From positions 1,426,001 through 1,490,000 of the forward strand of contig CP065001.1 of assembly GCA_016700155.1 (NCBI GenBank): 64,000 nucleotides of DNA. The letters run 5' to 3'. Made by a program: the position numbers and the translations under genes. Below, one piece after another: positions 18,201-27,276 of the stretch. The first letter of the stretch is position 1. The number at the start of each line of letters is the position of its first letter. Source of the DNA: Ignavibacteriales bacterium (GTDB taxonomy: Bacteria; Bacteroidota; Ignavibacteria; Ignavibacteriales; Ignavibacteriaceae). The notes beneath the pieces were generated by a model. It worked only from the letters and a program-made list of their open reading frames with translations, ran no database searches and was not told the origin of the DNA.

Positions 18201-19547
18201 ATGAAAAAAATAGTTGTGCTACTATTCGCTGTTTTGTTTTCATTGGACACTTTTGCTCAGTTTAATCAGTATCCCAAACAGGATGAAGGACATTTAACAG
18301 GCGGACTCGGTTTAATGTGGATTGATGGTAAACCGCATTATCGTTTTAGCTTCAGACCTGAAATATCCTTTGCTAATTTCGGTGTAGGTCTTGATCTTAA
18401 TCTTGATTTCGATTCAGATGGAAAATTAAGAAAAGAAAATTTTAACGAAACCTCGGACTATCTGAGTCTTATAAGATATGCCAGGTATGGTGTAAAGAAT
18501 GATCCTGTCTATGTAAAAGTCGGTGCGCTGGACTATCATACTCTTGGACATGGAAGTATAATGTACCTCTATAATAACAGTCCTTCCTTTGATACAAGAA
18601 AAATAGGAATGGTATTGGATATCGATTTCGGACAGTTTGGTTTCGAATCGATCTACAGTCAGTTTGCAGAAGCAGGAATTTTGGGACTGAGAGGTTATGT
18701 TCGTCCTTTGCAGTTTACAGAACTTGGGATGATACCCGTAATAGGCGGAGTTGAAGTCGGAGCGACAGTAGTTTCCGATCTGCATGAAAATGCCGGTGTG
18801 GTGAGAGGATTTTATAATCCAATTACAAAAAAGTTTGAAACTACACAGGATGAAGGCTCAATGACTATAATCGGGTTTGATATTGGTTTCCCGCTTGTCA
18901 GAACCGATATACTTGATCTTACATTGTATGCAGACTATGCAAAGATACTCAATTTCGGTAGCGGTGTTGCAACAGGTATTAAAGCTGAATTAAGTGGTTT
19001 AGGACTTGTATCGCTTTTTGCAAAACTTGAGAGAAGGTTTAACAATAAACAGTATATCCCATCTTACTTCAATTCATTTTATGAGATTGAAAGATTTAAA
19101 GCAGACTCAACTTCCGGTGGTGCATTCTCAAGCAAAGCTGCTCAGTTAACAAACCTTACTGAGACAGCAAATGGATTTTACGGAGAACTCGGCGTTGATG
19201 TTTTAGGATTGTTCAATATCATAGGCAGTTATCAAAGACTTGATAAATATCCCACCAGCGGAATACTTCATCTTGGAACCGAGATCGCACCTGAAGAAGC
19301 ACCTTTCGTTGCACGTGCGGGTTATGACAAAATAAATATTAAGGATGAAGTCGACTTGTTCAAACTTGATGACCGTTCTTACCTTTTTTTCGAGTTGGGA
19401 TATAAACCATATCCGTTTATGCTTGTCTCATTGGTTTATCACTGGACGTTTACACCTGTCCGAGATGCTGATGATAACATTCTTGAATATGAACCGCAGA
19501 AAAGAATTGAGCCAAGAATATCATTTATTTACCCGTTTAGTTTTTGA
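18201..19547 (+). CDS. Predicted outer-membrane beta-barrel protein
   Basis: This 448-residue protein has a signal peptide (1-19, ending TFAQ), many amphipathic strands with alternating aromatic and polar residues (RFSFRPEISFANFGVGLDLNL) and a terminal Phe in IYPFSF, the usual C-terminal barrel signature for BAM insertion. I recognise no specific family. It lies 63 bases downstream of the sorting-domain-only protein and may belong to the same functional unit with the C25 protease. Nothing clearly identifies it as PorV or PorP. Confidence 0.72.
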   Translation: MKKIVVLLFAVLFSLDTFAQFNQYPKQDEGHLTGGLGLMWIDGKPHYRFSFRPEISFANFGVGLDLNLDFDSDGKLRKENFNETSDYLSLIRYARYGVKNDPVYVKVGALDYHTLGHGSIMYLYNNSPSFDTRKIGMVLDIDFGQFGFESIYSQFAEAGILGLRGYVRPLQFTELGMIPVIGGVEVGATVVSDLHENAGVVRGFYNPITKKFETTQDEGSMTIIGFDIGFPLVRTDILDLTLYADYAKILNFGSGVATGIKAELSGLGLVSLFAKLERRFNNKQYIPSYFNSFYEIERFKADSTSGGAFSSKAAQLTNLTETANGFYGELGVDVLGLFNIIGSYQRLDKYPTSGILHLGTEIAPEEAPFVARAGYDKINIKDEVDLFKLDDRSYLFFELGYKPYPFMLVSLVYHWTFTPVRDADDNILEYEPQKRIEPRISFIYPFSF

Positions 19548-19571
19548 TCGACAATTAAGTTTTCAATCACG

Positions 19572-19604
19572 GAGGAAAATTCAGAGTAATACTGAGTTTT
19601 CCTC
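19572..19604. terminator. Long inverted repeat between convergent genes (possible bidirectional terminator)
   Basis: GAGGAAAA-T-TCAG (19572-19584) pairs with CTGA-G-TTTTCCTC (19592-19604), giving 13 pairs including one U-G, with a 7-base loop. It lies between the stops of the barrel gene (+) and the HAD gene (-). There is no long U-tract beyond the stem, but the stem itself carries U-rich bases on either strand. Confidence 0.5.
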
Positions 19605-19622
19605 TTCCATTAAAAAACTGCC

Positions 19623-20267
19623 TTAAATATTTTTCTCCAGCATCTCTTTCAATTCATCCACTGAATGAAAAACATAATCGCTTTTGTGTTTAATAACTTC
19701 CGATTTGGAATAACTATCCCATAATACCGAAGCAATACTAACCCCAGCAGCGCGTGCAGCTTTAATATCGGAAACGGCATCGCCGATCATTAAAACATCA
19801 TCAGGATTTAAATTATACTCTACAACAAATTTATTAATACCTTCAGGAGAAGGTTTATGCTCCGCAACATCGTCACCTGTTACTATCATATTGAAATAAT
19901 TTATTATTCCAAGCTGACTTAATGTAATGATTGCAGAATCACGACCCTTACCGGTGTAAATGGAGATCGGAATATTTTTTTGCTTTATTGATTCAAGCAC
20001 TTCCTTAATGCCGGGATACAAATCAGCCATATGATGATTATCCCTGTAAAAAGAATAGTATTCCTCGCGGGCTGTGTTATAATTATCACCGCACCAGTCT
20101 TTGAGTATTACATCCTCTGTCGGACCGAACAATGCAATGATCTCTTTCGGAGTAAGATTTTTCCCGAGATATTTATTTGTGATAAAATTGAAAGAAGCGA
20201 ATATCAGTTCATTTGTTGATGTGAGCGTTCCATCTATATCAAAAATTATCCCCTTAAATTTCGGCAT
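19623..20267 (-). CDS. HAD-superfamily phosphatase (phosphoglycolate-phosphatase-like)
   Basis: This 214-residue cytosolic hydrolase has all HAD motifs: motif I FDIDGTLTS (nucleophile Asp 10, acid Asp 12), motif II IYTGKGRD, motif III Lys in EHKPSPEG, and motif IV MIGDAVSDIKAA. The alpha-helical cap between motifs I and II is of the Gph/PpaX/beta-phosphoglucomutase type. Substrate is undetermined; phosphoglycolate or pyrophosphate are common for this group. It lies just downstream of the beta-propeller gene on the same strand (24 bases). Confidence 0.85.
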   Translation of the reverse strand: MPKFKGIIFDIDGTLTSTNELIFASFNFITNKYLGKNLTPKEIIALFGPTEDVILKDWCGDNYNTAREEYYSFYRDNHHMADLYPGIKEVLESIKQKNIPISIYTGKGRDSAIITLSQLGIINYFNMIVTGDDVAEHKPSPEGINKFVVEYNLNPDDVLMIGDAVSDIKAARAAGVSIASVLWDSYSKSEVIKHKSDYVFHSVDELKEMLEKNI

Positions 20268-20290
20268 AAATCCTCAGTATGATTTTAAAT

Positions 20291-22108
20291 TCATTTTTTA
20301 AGATTGAAACAATAAATTATTCCATCAGAATTTGATGTAACAAAAACATCATCGTAAAAGTGAAATACCTGGTTTAATCTTGAGTTCCCGGTAAACATTA
20401 TTTTCTTTTGATTATATGATTTATCCACCAGAAGCAGAGTACCATTTTTTAATGGGAGTAAAATATTTTCATTCCATACTTTAATCTCTAATGGTGTTGT
20501 ATCAAACCCGTTTTTCAGATCAAGTTCTTTTATAAGCTTCCCATCAGCCGAGGAAATGATATTAAGTTTGTCACGGAATGATTTAATATATACTTGTTTT
20601 TTATCCTGGCTGATTCCAGCAGATTCCCATGCACTAAATTCCTTTTTCCAGTTTAATGTGCCGAGAAGTAAATCAATTGCATAAACATTTTTATCAGGCG
20701 ATGTTATAAATACATTTTTTCCGTCACTCACCGGTGTGCATCTGGCAGGCGCAAAATAAAAATTATTTCCGGACGACCATTTCCAGTTTAAGATTCCGCT
20801 TCTGCTGTCTACACAATAAAGATTGGAATCCCAGCTCCCGAAAATAATCCTGTTGTTAATAACCATCGGTTCAGATTCAATCATGTCAGTGGCTGAACTG
20901 TTCTGCCATAACAACTCAAATGAATAAATATTGTAGCAGTAAACATTGCCGTTAACTGTTCCCAAAATCACTACCCGGATTTTTCCTTCCGGTACTTCTA
21001 TGGACGCACTTGTTAAGCGTGAAGTTATCGGTTCTCCAACTCCGATTGTAAGGAAAACATCTCCCGTATTAGCGTTAAGTGAAATGAGATCTCCTTCCAA
21101 AGTGCCGGTTACAAGCAGATCACCTTCTTTAACAAGATTGTTGATCGAGCTGCCGCCTATTTTAGTTTTCCATTTTACTTGCCCTGATCTTGTCAGGCAG
21201 GTTATTTCTCCGTCAGGTGTTGAAGCAAATATCAGATCATCCTTAACTACAAGAGAATTATTAATCGAGTTATTCAAATCATATTTCCACATCAGTTGGC
21301 TCTCCCAGCTAACGAAATCAATTGAATCTATCACATTGAATGAAGCGGGAGAATTTATTGACTGGTTTATAATTGTGTTTTCTTTCCCCGATTTGAACGA
21401 TTCTATTAATTGCAGAGTATCATCAGAAGTGTCCAGAATAAAATAACTCCACTCCTTATTCTTCGAAGTGAAGCCTTTTGCATTAATCGTTATTACACTA
21501 TTTACTGTTGTTGCTTTCGTTTCATCACCTTCAGAAGATAAAATGAACAAGACATTTTTATTCAATAGTGCATTTGTCACCTTGAACCAGTTGTCGACAG
21601 TCTGATTCAATGGTTGATTCAGAAAAAGTATAACAGGAATATTATCGGGAAAAGTATCGCTGAGCGATTTTAACCACTCGAGGTCTTCACGTCTGAAATG
21701 CCCGCCCTCACCGCGCCGTTCAATTGCGGAAGTCATTCCTATAAATACAGCATCATTTTGTTTTAAATAAAACTTATCATCATTAAATATATTTTTGAAA
21801 ATTTCTGAATTACCATTTAGCCAGTTATAGTCGTTGGTGCCGGGGATAAAATAAAATTTTTTCTCTATTGTATCAGTGACAGCTTTAAGAGACAAAAATT
21901 GTTCTTCACTACTGTTCAAAGAAATGTTCCCGGTGACTATGATATTCTCTATATCATTTCGTTGAGATATATTCGAAAGAATTTCCCGGAACTTCATATC
22001 GTTACTCTCTGAGCCTGCCTGCGGGTCAAATATCCACGCGGTTTTATTCTGCGAATAGATTGTTGCGGCAAAAGAGAGAAAGAATAACAGAAGATAAAAT
22101 TTTTTCAT
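20291..22108 (-). CDS. Exported degenerate phosphoesterase / PQQ-like beta-propeller protein
   Basis: The protein is about 605 residues when started at the ATG at 22106-22108, which gives a proper signal peptide (MKKFYLLLFFLSFAATIYSQ); the frame continues to 22138 but that extension would bury the signal. Residues about 25-220 resemble a calcineurin-like phosphoesterase, with degenerate metal motifs (GTND where GNHD is usual, LNQP in place of a His-Pro motif). Residues about 260-605 are PQQ/WD-like propeller blades (LICLTRSGQVKWKTKIGG, LYCVDSRSGILNWKW). It is probably periplasmic or surface-located. The role is unknown; binding rather than hydrolysis is likely. Confidence 0.75.
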   Translation of the reverse strand: MKKFYLLLFFLSFAATIYSQNKTAWIFDPQAGSESNDMKFREILSNISQRNDIENIIVTGNISLNSSEEQFLSLKAVTDTIEKKFYFIPGTNDYNWLNGNSEIFKNIFNDDKFYLKQNDAVFIGMTSAIERRGEGGHFRREDLEWLKSLSDTFPDNIPVILFLNQPLNQTVDNWFKVTNALLNKNVLFILSSEGDETKATTVNSVITINAKGFTSKNKEWSYFILDTSDDTLQLIESFKSGKENTIINQSINSPASFNVIDSIDFVSWESQLMWKYDLNNSINNSLVVKDDLIFASTPDGEITCLTRSGQVKWKTKIGGSSINNLVKEGDLLVTGTLEGDLISLNANTGDVFLTIGVGEPITSRLTSASIEVPEGKIRVVILGTVNGNVYCYNIYSFELLWQNSSATDMIESEPMVINNRIIFGSWDSNLYCVDSRSGILNWKWSSGNNFYFAPARCTPVSDGKNVFITSPDKNVYAIDLLLGTLNWKKEFSAWESAGISQDKKQVYIKSFRDKLNIISSADGKLIKELDLKNGFDTTPLEIKVWNENILLPLKNGTLLLVDKSYNQKKIMFTGNSRLNQVFHFYDDVFVTSNSDGIIYCFNLKK

Positions 22109-22199
22109 AAAGTATTTAGCATTAATTTCACTGATCAAAATTAACGATTTTAATTCAAACTTAAATCCATTTAGATGAACAGATTGAGGAAGAAGACAA

Positions 22200-23375
22200 T
22201 TGAGTTATCCTAAAATATTTTTGAAAAAGAACGAAGACCGAAGAATCAGATCGGGTCATTTATGGATTTTCAGCAACGAGATCGAAAAAACAGATGGCAA
22301 TCCTGAAAGCGGAGATATTGTTTCAGTATATGATCATCGTGATGAAATAGTTGCGCAGGGATTTTACAATAAAAATTCTCTCATATCAGTCCGGATCCTC
22401 AGCCGCAATATCATCGATGATCTTCAAAAACTGTTTGCAGATAGATTAGCTAATGCTTATAAGTTGAGAAAATCTTTTTATCCTTCAAGAGATTCATTCA
22501 GATTAGTATTCAGTGAAAGTGATTATTTGCCGGGACTGATTATCGACAAATACAATAAGACATTTGTGCTGCAGGTTTATTCTGCCGGGATGGAGAAAAA
22601 TATACAGTTAATTATCCGGATACTTAAAGATGAATACAGCGCAGAAAATATCTTCGCAATGAATGAAGAACATTTCAGGGTAATGGAAGGATTATCAACT
22701 GATAACACGATTTATTATGGTAAGATTGATAATGAAATAATCGAGGATGGATCAATAAAATATAAAGTTGATTTTGCAAGTGGTCACAAAACCGGATTTT
22801 ATTTTGATCAGTCGGATAACAGATTTTTTATAGAAAAAATATGTAAAGAAAAATCTGTACTGGATGCTTTCTGTAATTCAGGAGGATTTGGACTGCACTC
22901 ACTTAAAAGCGGTGCGGACAGAGTGACTTTTGTTGACTCGTCTGCAGCAGCGATAGAATTGGTTAAAGTCAATCTTGAACTGAATATGTTCACTGATAAA
23001 TATGATCTTGTAACCAGTGATGTGTTTGACTACTTATCAGACTGCATAAATGGAAATAAAAATTTTGATGTGGTTATGATCGATCCGCCGGCATTCGCCA
23101 AGAACAAAAAAAATATTAACCAGGCTAAAAAAGGATATGAAAAGCTTAACAGGCTGGCGTTAACATTAATTAACAATTATGGTTTTCTGGTAACATCATC
23201 TTGTTCTTATCATCTGCCGGAGAGTGAATTTATATCAATAATAAACTCAGCAGCTGTTAAAACAGGGAGAGAAATTCAATTAATTCATTTCAACAGGGCA
23301 TCCTTTGATCATCCGGCTTTACCTGCTATGCATGAAACTTCGTACCTTAAGTTTGCTATTTTCATGGTCAGGTAA
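22200..23375 (+). CDS. PUA-domain class I SAM-dependent rRNA methyltransferase (RlmI family)
   Basis: This 391-residue protein has an N-terminal PUA RNA-binding domain (about 1-75, IRSGHLWIFSNEIEK) and a Rossmann methyltransferase domain. The SAM site is LDAFCNSGGFGLHSL, and the catalytic/recognition motif is MIDPPAFAKNKK. In E. coli, RlmI makes m5C1962 in 23S rRNA; this family call is firm, but the exact position in this organism is inferred. The start is TTG at 22200 with GAGGAAG just upstream. It is divergent from the propeller gene and stands alone. Confidence 0.87.
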   Translation: MSYPKIFLKKNEDRRIRSGHLWIFSNEIEKTDGNPESGDIVSVYDHRDEIVAQGFYNKNSLISVRILSRNIIDDLQKLFADRLANAYKLRKSFYPSRDSFRLVFSESDYLPGLIIDKYNKTFVLQVYSAGMEKNIQLIIRILKDEYSAENIFAMNEEHFRVMEGLSTDNTIYYGKIDNEIIEDGSIKYKVDFASGHKTGFYFDQSDNRFFIEKICKEKSVLDAFCNSGGFGLHSLKSGADRVTFVDSSAAAIELVKVNLELNMFTDKYDLVTSDVFDYLSDCINGNKNFDVVMIDPPAFAKNKKNINQAKKGYEKLNRLALTLINNYGFLVTSSCSYHLPESEFISIINSAAVKTGREIQLIHFNRASFDHPALPAMHETSYLKFAIFMVR

Positions 23376-23380
23376 AAAGT

Positions 23381-23407
23381 TTGACACTAAATTTCTTGAA
23401 ATAATAC
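23381..23407 (+). promoter_or_regulatory. Possible promoter of the bat operon
   Basis: A perfect TTGACA (23381-23386) lies 15 bases before TAATAC (23402-23407), about 80 bases upstream of moxR. The short spacer and imperfect -10 leave this tentative. Confidence 0.3.
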
Positions 23408-23488
23408 CGCAACATTTTTAAGTTTGCACGCGTCTAAAAACATTACTTTAATCGTGATCTTAATTAAAAATTAAGGAGAGAAATAATC

Positions 23489-24472
23489 TTGGACATCACC
23501 GTTTTGAATGAAAAAATAAAGCAGGAAAGCGCGTTCATTGACCTGTTGATGAATGAAATCGGCAAAGTGATTGTCGGACAAAAGGCAATGGTAGAAAGAC
23601 TTGTAATTGGATTACTCGGCAACGGTCATATACTATTGGAAGGCGTTCCAGGGCTTGCCAAAACCCTTGCAATAAAAACACTCGCTTCATCAATGAAAGC
23701 AGGATTTCAAAGAATCCAATTTACTCCTGATCTTCTGCCTGCCGATCTTATAGGCACGATGATTTATAATCAGAAAGAGGGAAACTTTTTCATACGGAAA
23801 GGTCCCATCTTTTCAAACTTTATACTTGCAGATGAAATCAACCGTGCGCCTGCCAAAGTACAAAGCGCATTGCTTGAAGCTATGCAGGAACGACAGGTAA
23901 CTATTGGTGAGCAGACATTTAAACTGGATGAACCGTTTCTTGTTCTTGCTACACAAAATCCTATTGAGCAGGAAGGAACTTATCCTTTACCCGAAGCACA
24001 GGTTGACAGGTTTATGTTGAAAGTGAAAATAACATATCCGTCAAGAGAAGAAGAATTAAAAATTGTAAGACAGAATATTAATGACGAAGCAGCGGAGGTT
24101 AAACCCGTAATAACTCCGGCTGATATAATCAACGGAAGAAAATTAGTCGGTGAAGTTTACATCGATGAAAAAATTGAAAAGTATATCCTGGATATTGTAT
24201 TTGCTACGCGTAGCCCAAAAACATTCGGACTTCAAAATCTTACGAACATTATAAGTTATGGTGCATCACCCCGTGCAAGTATAAATCTTGCACTTGGCGC
24301 AAAAGCCATGGCATTTATTAAACGGCGCGGTTATGTTATTCCTGAAGATGTTCGTTCGATATGTTATGATGTACTCCGTCACCGTATCGCAGTCACTTAT
24401 GAAGCTGAAGCAGAAGAAATAACAACTGAGAATGTTATCAGCGAAATCCTGAACAAGATAGAAGTACCGTAA
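23489..24472 (+). CDS. moxR: MoxR-family AAA+ ATPase
   Basis: This 327-residue ATPase carries Walker A GVPGLAKT (residues 52-59), Walker B ILADEINRAP, sensor 1 ATQNP and the lid domain. MoxR proteins act as chaperone-like partners of VWA proteins, here BatA and BatB. The start is TTG at 23489 with a strong SD, AAGGAG at 23473-23478, ten bases upstream. It begins an operon of eight genes continuing to 31678, with the next gene one base after its stop. Confidence 0.93.
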   Translation: MDITVLNEKIKQESAFIDLLMNEIGKVIVGQKAMVERLVIGLLGNGHILLEGVPGLAKTLAIKTLASSMKAGFQRIQFTPDLLPADLIGTMIYNQKEGNFFIRKGPIFSNFILADEINRAPAKVQSALLEAMQERQVTIGEQTFKLDEPFLVLATQNPIEQEGTYPLPEAQVDRFMLKVKITYPSREEELKIVRQNINDEAAEVKPVITPADIINGRKLVGEVYIDEKIEKYILDIVFATRSPKTFGLQNLTNIISYGASPRASINLALGAKAMAFIKRRGYVIPEDVRSICYDVLRHRIAVTYEAEAEEITTENVISEILNKIEVP

Positions 24473-24473
24473 G

Positions 24474-25349
24474 ATGATAGGCAAAGAACTTCTTAAACAG
24501 GTCAGGCAAATTGAGATACGTACCAGAGGACTTGTTAACCAGGTTTTTTCGGGTGAGTACCATTCTGTCTTCAAAGGAAGAGGAATGGAATTTTCGGAAG
24601 TACGTGAATATCAGTTCGGTGATGATATAAGAAATATTGACTGGAATGTTACCGCACGCTTCGGGCATCCTTTCATAAAAATATTTGAAGAGGAACGTGA
24701 GCTTACTGTGATTTTAATGGTTGATCTCAGCGGCTCACTTATCTTTGGAAGTATCGAAAAAACCAAGCAAAGAATTGCTGCTGAGCTGAGTGCGATTCTT
24801 GCTTTTTCTGCTTTAAAGAACAATGACAAAGTCGGGCTGATTTTGTTCACCGATAAAATCGAAAAGTTTGTGCCTCCAAGAAAAGGGAAGAAACATGTGC
24901 TCAGAATTATACGTGAAGTACTCTCATTCAGACCTGAAGGGAAAACCACAAATCTAAAAAGCGCACTTGAATACATGAATAATGCTGTCAAAAAGAAAAG
25001 CATCGTCTTTCTTCTTTCAGATTTTATGGATAGCGGTTATGATAAGATTTTAAGTGTCGTTGGTAAAAAGCATGACCTTATTGGTGTCGTCATCAATGAC
25101 AAACGTGAAAAATATATACCCAAACTAGGACTTGTAAAATTTGTAGATGCTGAAACAGGTGAACAACGCTGGATAGATACAAGCAGCCGGAATTTCCAGA
25201 TCTCGATGGAAGAATTACGTAAACGAAATGAACAGTCAATGAAATCTTTGTTTATGAAAACAAGACTCGATAGTATTATTGTTCAGACAGGTGAAGATTA
25301 TGTAAAACCTCTTGTTCAGTTTTTTAAAATGCGTGAGAGAAGATGGTGA
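24474..25349 (+). CDS. DUF58 domain protein of the bat operon
   Basis: This 291-residue cytosolic protein has the DUF58 signature FSEVREYQFGDDIRNIDWNVTAR (about residues 39-61), followed by a vWA-like fold with MVDLSGSLIFG and FLLSDFMDSG. DUF58 proteins nearly always sit next to moxR, as here. It starts one base after moxR and its end overlaps the next ATG by 7 bases. Its precise biochemical role in the system is not established. Confidence 0.9.
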   Translation: MIGKELLKQVRQIEIRTRGLVNQVFSGEYHSVFKGRGMEFSEVREYQFGDDIRNIDWNVTARFGHPFIKIFEEERELTVILMVDLSGSLIFGSIEKTKQRIAAELSAILAFSALKNNDKVGLILFTDKIEKFVPPRKGKKHVLRIIREVLSFRPEGKTTNLKSALEYMNNAVKKKSIVFLLSDFMDSGYDKILSVVGKKHDLIGVVINDKREKYIPKLGLVKFVDAETGEQRWIDTSSRNFQISMEELRKRNEQSMKSLFMKTRLDSIIVQTGEDYVKPLVQFFKMRERRW

Positions 25350-26284
25350 AAATAGTTTCAGTACTTCTTCTTCTTTTCATATCTGCGTCTGTACTGACAG
25401 GTCAGACCGCCAAAGTTACAGCCAAAGTTGACACAACTGACTATCTTGTTGGTGATCTGATAAATCTGTCAATAAAAGTTGAAACCGCAAAAAATTTTCT
25501 AGTGAATCCTCCTGCAATTAAAGATACACTTGAAGGACTTGAAGTATTAAGTCAATCCCAATCCGAAATTGAGGAAAGCGCGAATAATAAAGTTATCATT
25601 TACAACTATACTTTGGCTGGATATGATTCTCTGCAGGTGGACATCAAGCCGATAGAAATTATACTTCAGGATAAGAACGATACGACAAAAATTTATGCTT
25701 ACTCCAACGCACTTTCTCTTAATGTAAACCGTGTTGAAGTAGATAAATCAAAAGAGATAAAGGATATTAAAGAGCCGATAAGAATTCCCCTTGATTGGAA
25801 AATATTGTTGTTGTGGGCAGCAGGTATCATTCTTCTGCTTGCGATTGGCTTTTATTTGTTTAAAAAGTTCCGTAAGAAAAAATTAAATGAAGTTGAAGTT
25901 ACTCCCGTTGTTGTACTTCCGCCGGATGTAGTAGCATTAAGTGAGTTAGATAATCTTGGACAAAAAAAATTATGGCAGAGCGGTTTCATTAAAGAATATC
26001 ACTCGGAAATAACCGGAATTATCAGAAAATATTTTGAAGGCAGATTTAAATTTCCAGCGCTTGAATTATCTACCACGGAAGTTATGAATGCCTTGGACCA
26101 TATCCGTGCCGGGAAAAAAATAGTTGAAGTGACTTCTGATTTTCTTAGTAATGCCGACCTGGTAAAATTCGCAAAATATAAACCGATGAACGAGATAAAT
26201 GAAGAAATGATGAAGCAGGCATATCAGATTGTGGAAGTAACCAAAATTGTAACTCAACCTGAGGAAGAACACTCAAATGTTTAG
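25343..26284 (+). CDS. BatD-like/DUF4381-like membrane protein
   Basis: This 313-residue protein has a signal peptide (1-20, ending LTGQ), a periplasmic Ig-like beta domain (about 21-145), one transmembrane helix (ILLLWAAGIILLLAIGFYLF, about 153-175) and a cytosolic helical tail with the GFIKEYHSEITGIIRKYFEG segment. This tail also occurs in the C-terminal region of BatD-type and DUF4381 proteins. It overlaps both neighbours (7 and 8 bases). It is probably part of the MoxR-Bat membrane complex. Confidence 0.8.
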   Translation: MVKIVSVLLLLFISASVLTGQTAKVTAKVDTTDYLVGDLINLSIKVETAKNFLVNPPAIKDTLEGLEVLSQSQSEIEESANNKVIIYNYTLAGYDSLQVDIKPIEIILQDKNDTTKIYAYSNALSLNVNRVEVDKSKEIKDIKEPIRIPLDWKILLLWAAGIILLLAIGFYLFKKFRKKKLNEVEVTPVVVLPPDVVALSELDNLGQKKLWQSGFIKEYHSEITGIIRKYFEGRFKFPALELSTTEVMNALDHIRAGKKIVEVTSDFLSNADLVKFAKYKPMNEINEEMMKQAYQIVEVTKIVTQPEEEHSNV

Positions 26285-27272
26285 TGATGTTACATTTGCA
26301 TATCCATGGGTTCTTTATCTTTTGCTGATAATACCGCTGATGCTGTTCTGGTATTTCTTTAAAGGTAAAAAAAATGAACCTTCAATAACGTTCTCTTCAA
26401 TCAATATTATCCGCACTGAAAAAACTACAATAAGAGAGAAGCTCAGACATCTGCCAATAATTTTACGCGGAATTATAGTAGCACTTGTTATAATTGCTTT
26501 AGCCAGACCTCAGACATTTTCATCGGGTGAAAATATTTACAGCGAAGGAATTGATATTGCAATGGTGCTGGATATTTCCGGCAGTATGCTTGCAGAAGAT
26601 CTAAAACCAAACAGGCTTGAAGCGGCTAAAGGTGTAATCGATAAATTTGTCCAGGGCAGAACTACTGACAGAATCGGTCTGGTTATTTTTGCCAGGGAAG
26701 CATTTACGCAATGTCCGCTCACAGTCGATTATTCGGTGCTTCGGGGACTTTTAGGTGATATTAAAAGCGGAATGGTTGAAGATGGTACGGCAATAGGCAA
26801 TGCAATTGCAAACGGTGTAAACAGGCTTAAAGAAAGCGAAGCTAAAAGCAGAATAATTATTTTATTGACTGATGGTGTTAACAACAGCGGCGAAGTTGAT
26901 CCGATTTCTGCTGCACAGATAGCCCAGACGTACGGTATCAGGATTTATACTATTGGAGTCGGAACAAGAGGTGAAGCACCATATCCTGTTCAAACTCCAT
27001 TTGGAATAAGATACCAGATGGTTCCTGTTGAGATTGATGAAGATGTATTGAAAAAAATTTCTACTTCAACTGATGGTCAGTATTTCAGAGCGACGAATAA
27101 CAGGACCCTTGCTGAGATTTATGATAAGATAAATCAGCTTGAAAAAACGAGGGTCGAAATTACATCTTACAGAAACGCTAAAGAACTTTTTTATCCATGG
27201 CTTGGTGCGGGAATTCTTCTTTTATTATTTGAAGCTGGACTCGCAAGAACTTTACTAAAAAAATTACCTTAG
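26277..27272 (+). CDS. batA: BatA, VWA-domain membrane protein
   Basis: This 331-residue protein has two N-terminal helices (about 10-28 and 60-76), a VWA domain with an intact MIDAS DISGS (Asp 99, Ser 101, Ser 103) and TDG near 204, and a C-terminal transmembrane helix. BatA is part of the Bacteroides aerotolerance (bat) system, linked to oxidative and envelope stress tolerance. It overlaps the preceding gene by 8 bases and is followed 4 bases later by its paralogue batB. Confidence 0.9.
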   Translation: MFSDVTFAYPWVLYLLLIIPLMLFWYFFKGKKNEPSITFSSINIIRTEKTTIREKLRHLPIILRGIIVALVIIALARPQTFSSGENIYSEGIDIAMVLDISGSMLAEDLKPNRLEAAKGVIDKFVQGRTTDRIGLVIFAREAFTQCPLTVDYSVLRGLLGDIKSGMVEDGTAIGNAIANGVNRLKESEAKSRIIILLTDGVNNSGEVDPISAAQIAQTYGIRIYTIGVGTRGEAPYPVQTPFGIRYQMVPVEIDEDVLKKISTSTDGQYFRATNNRTLAEIYDKINQLEKTRVEITSYRNAKELFYPWLGAGILLLLFEAGLARTLLKKLP

Positions 27273-27276
27273 AGAT

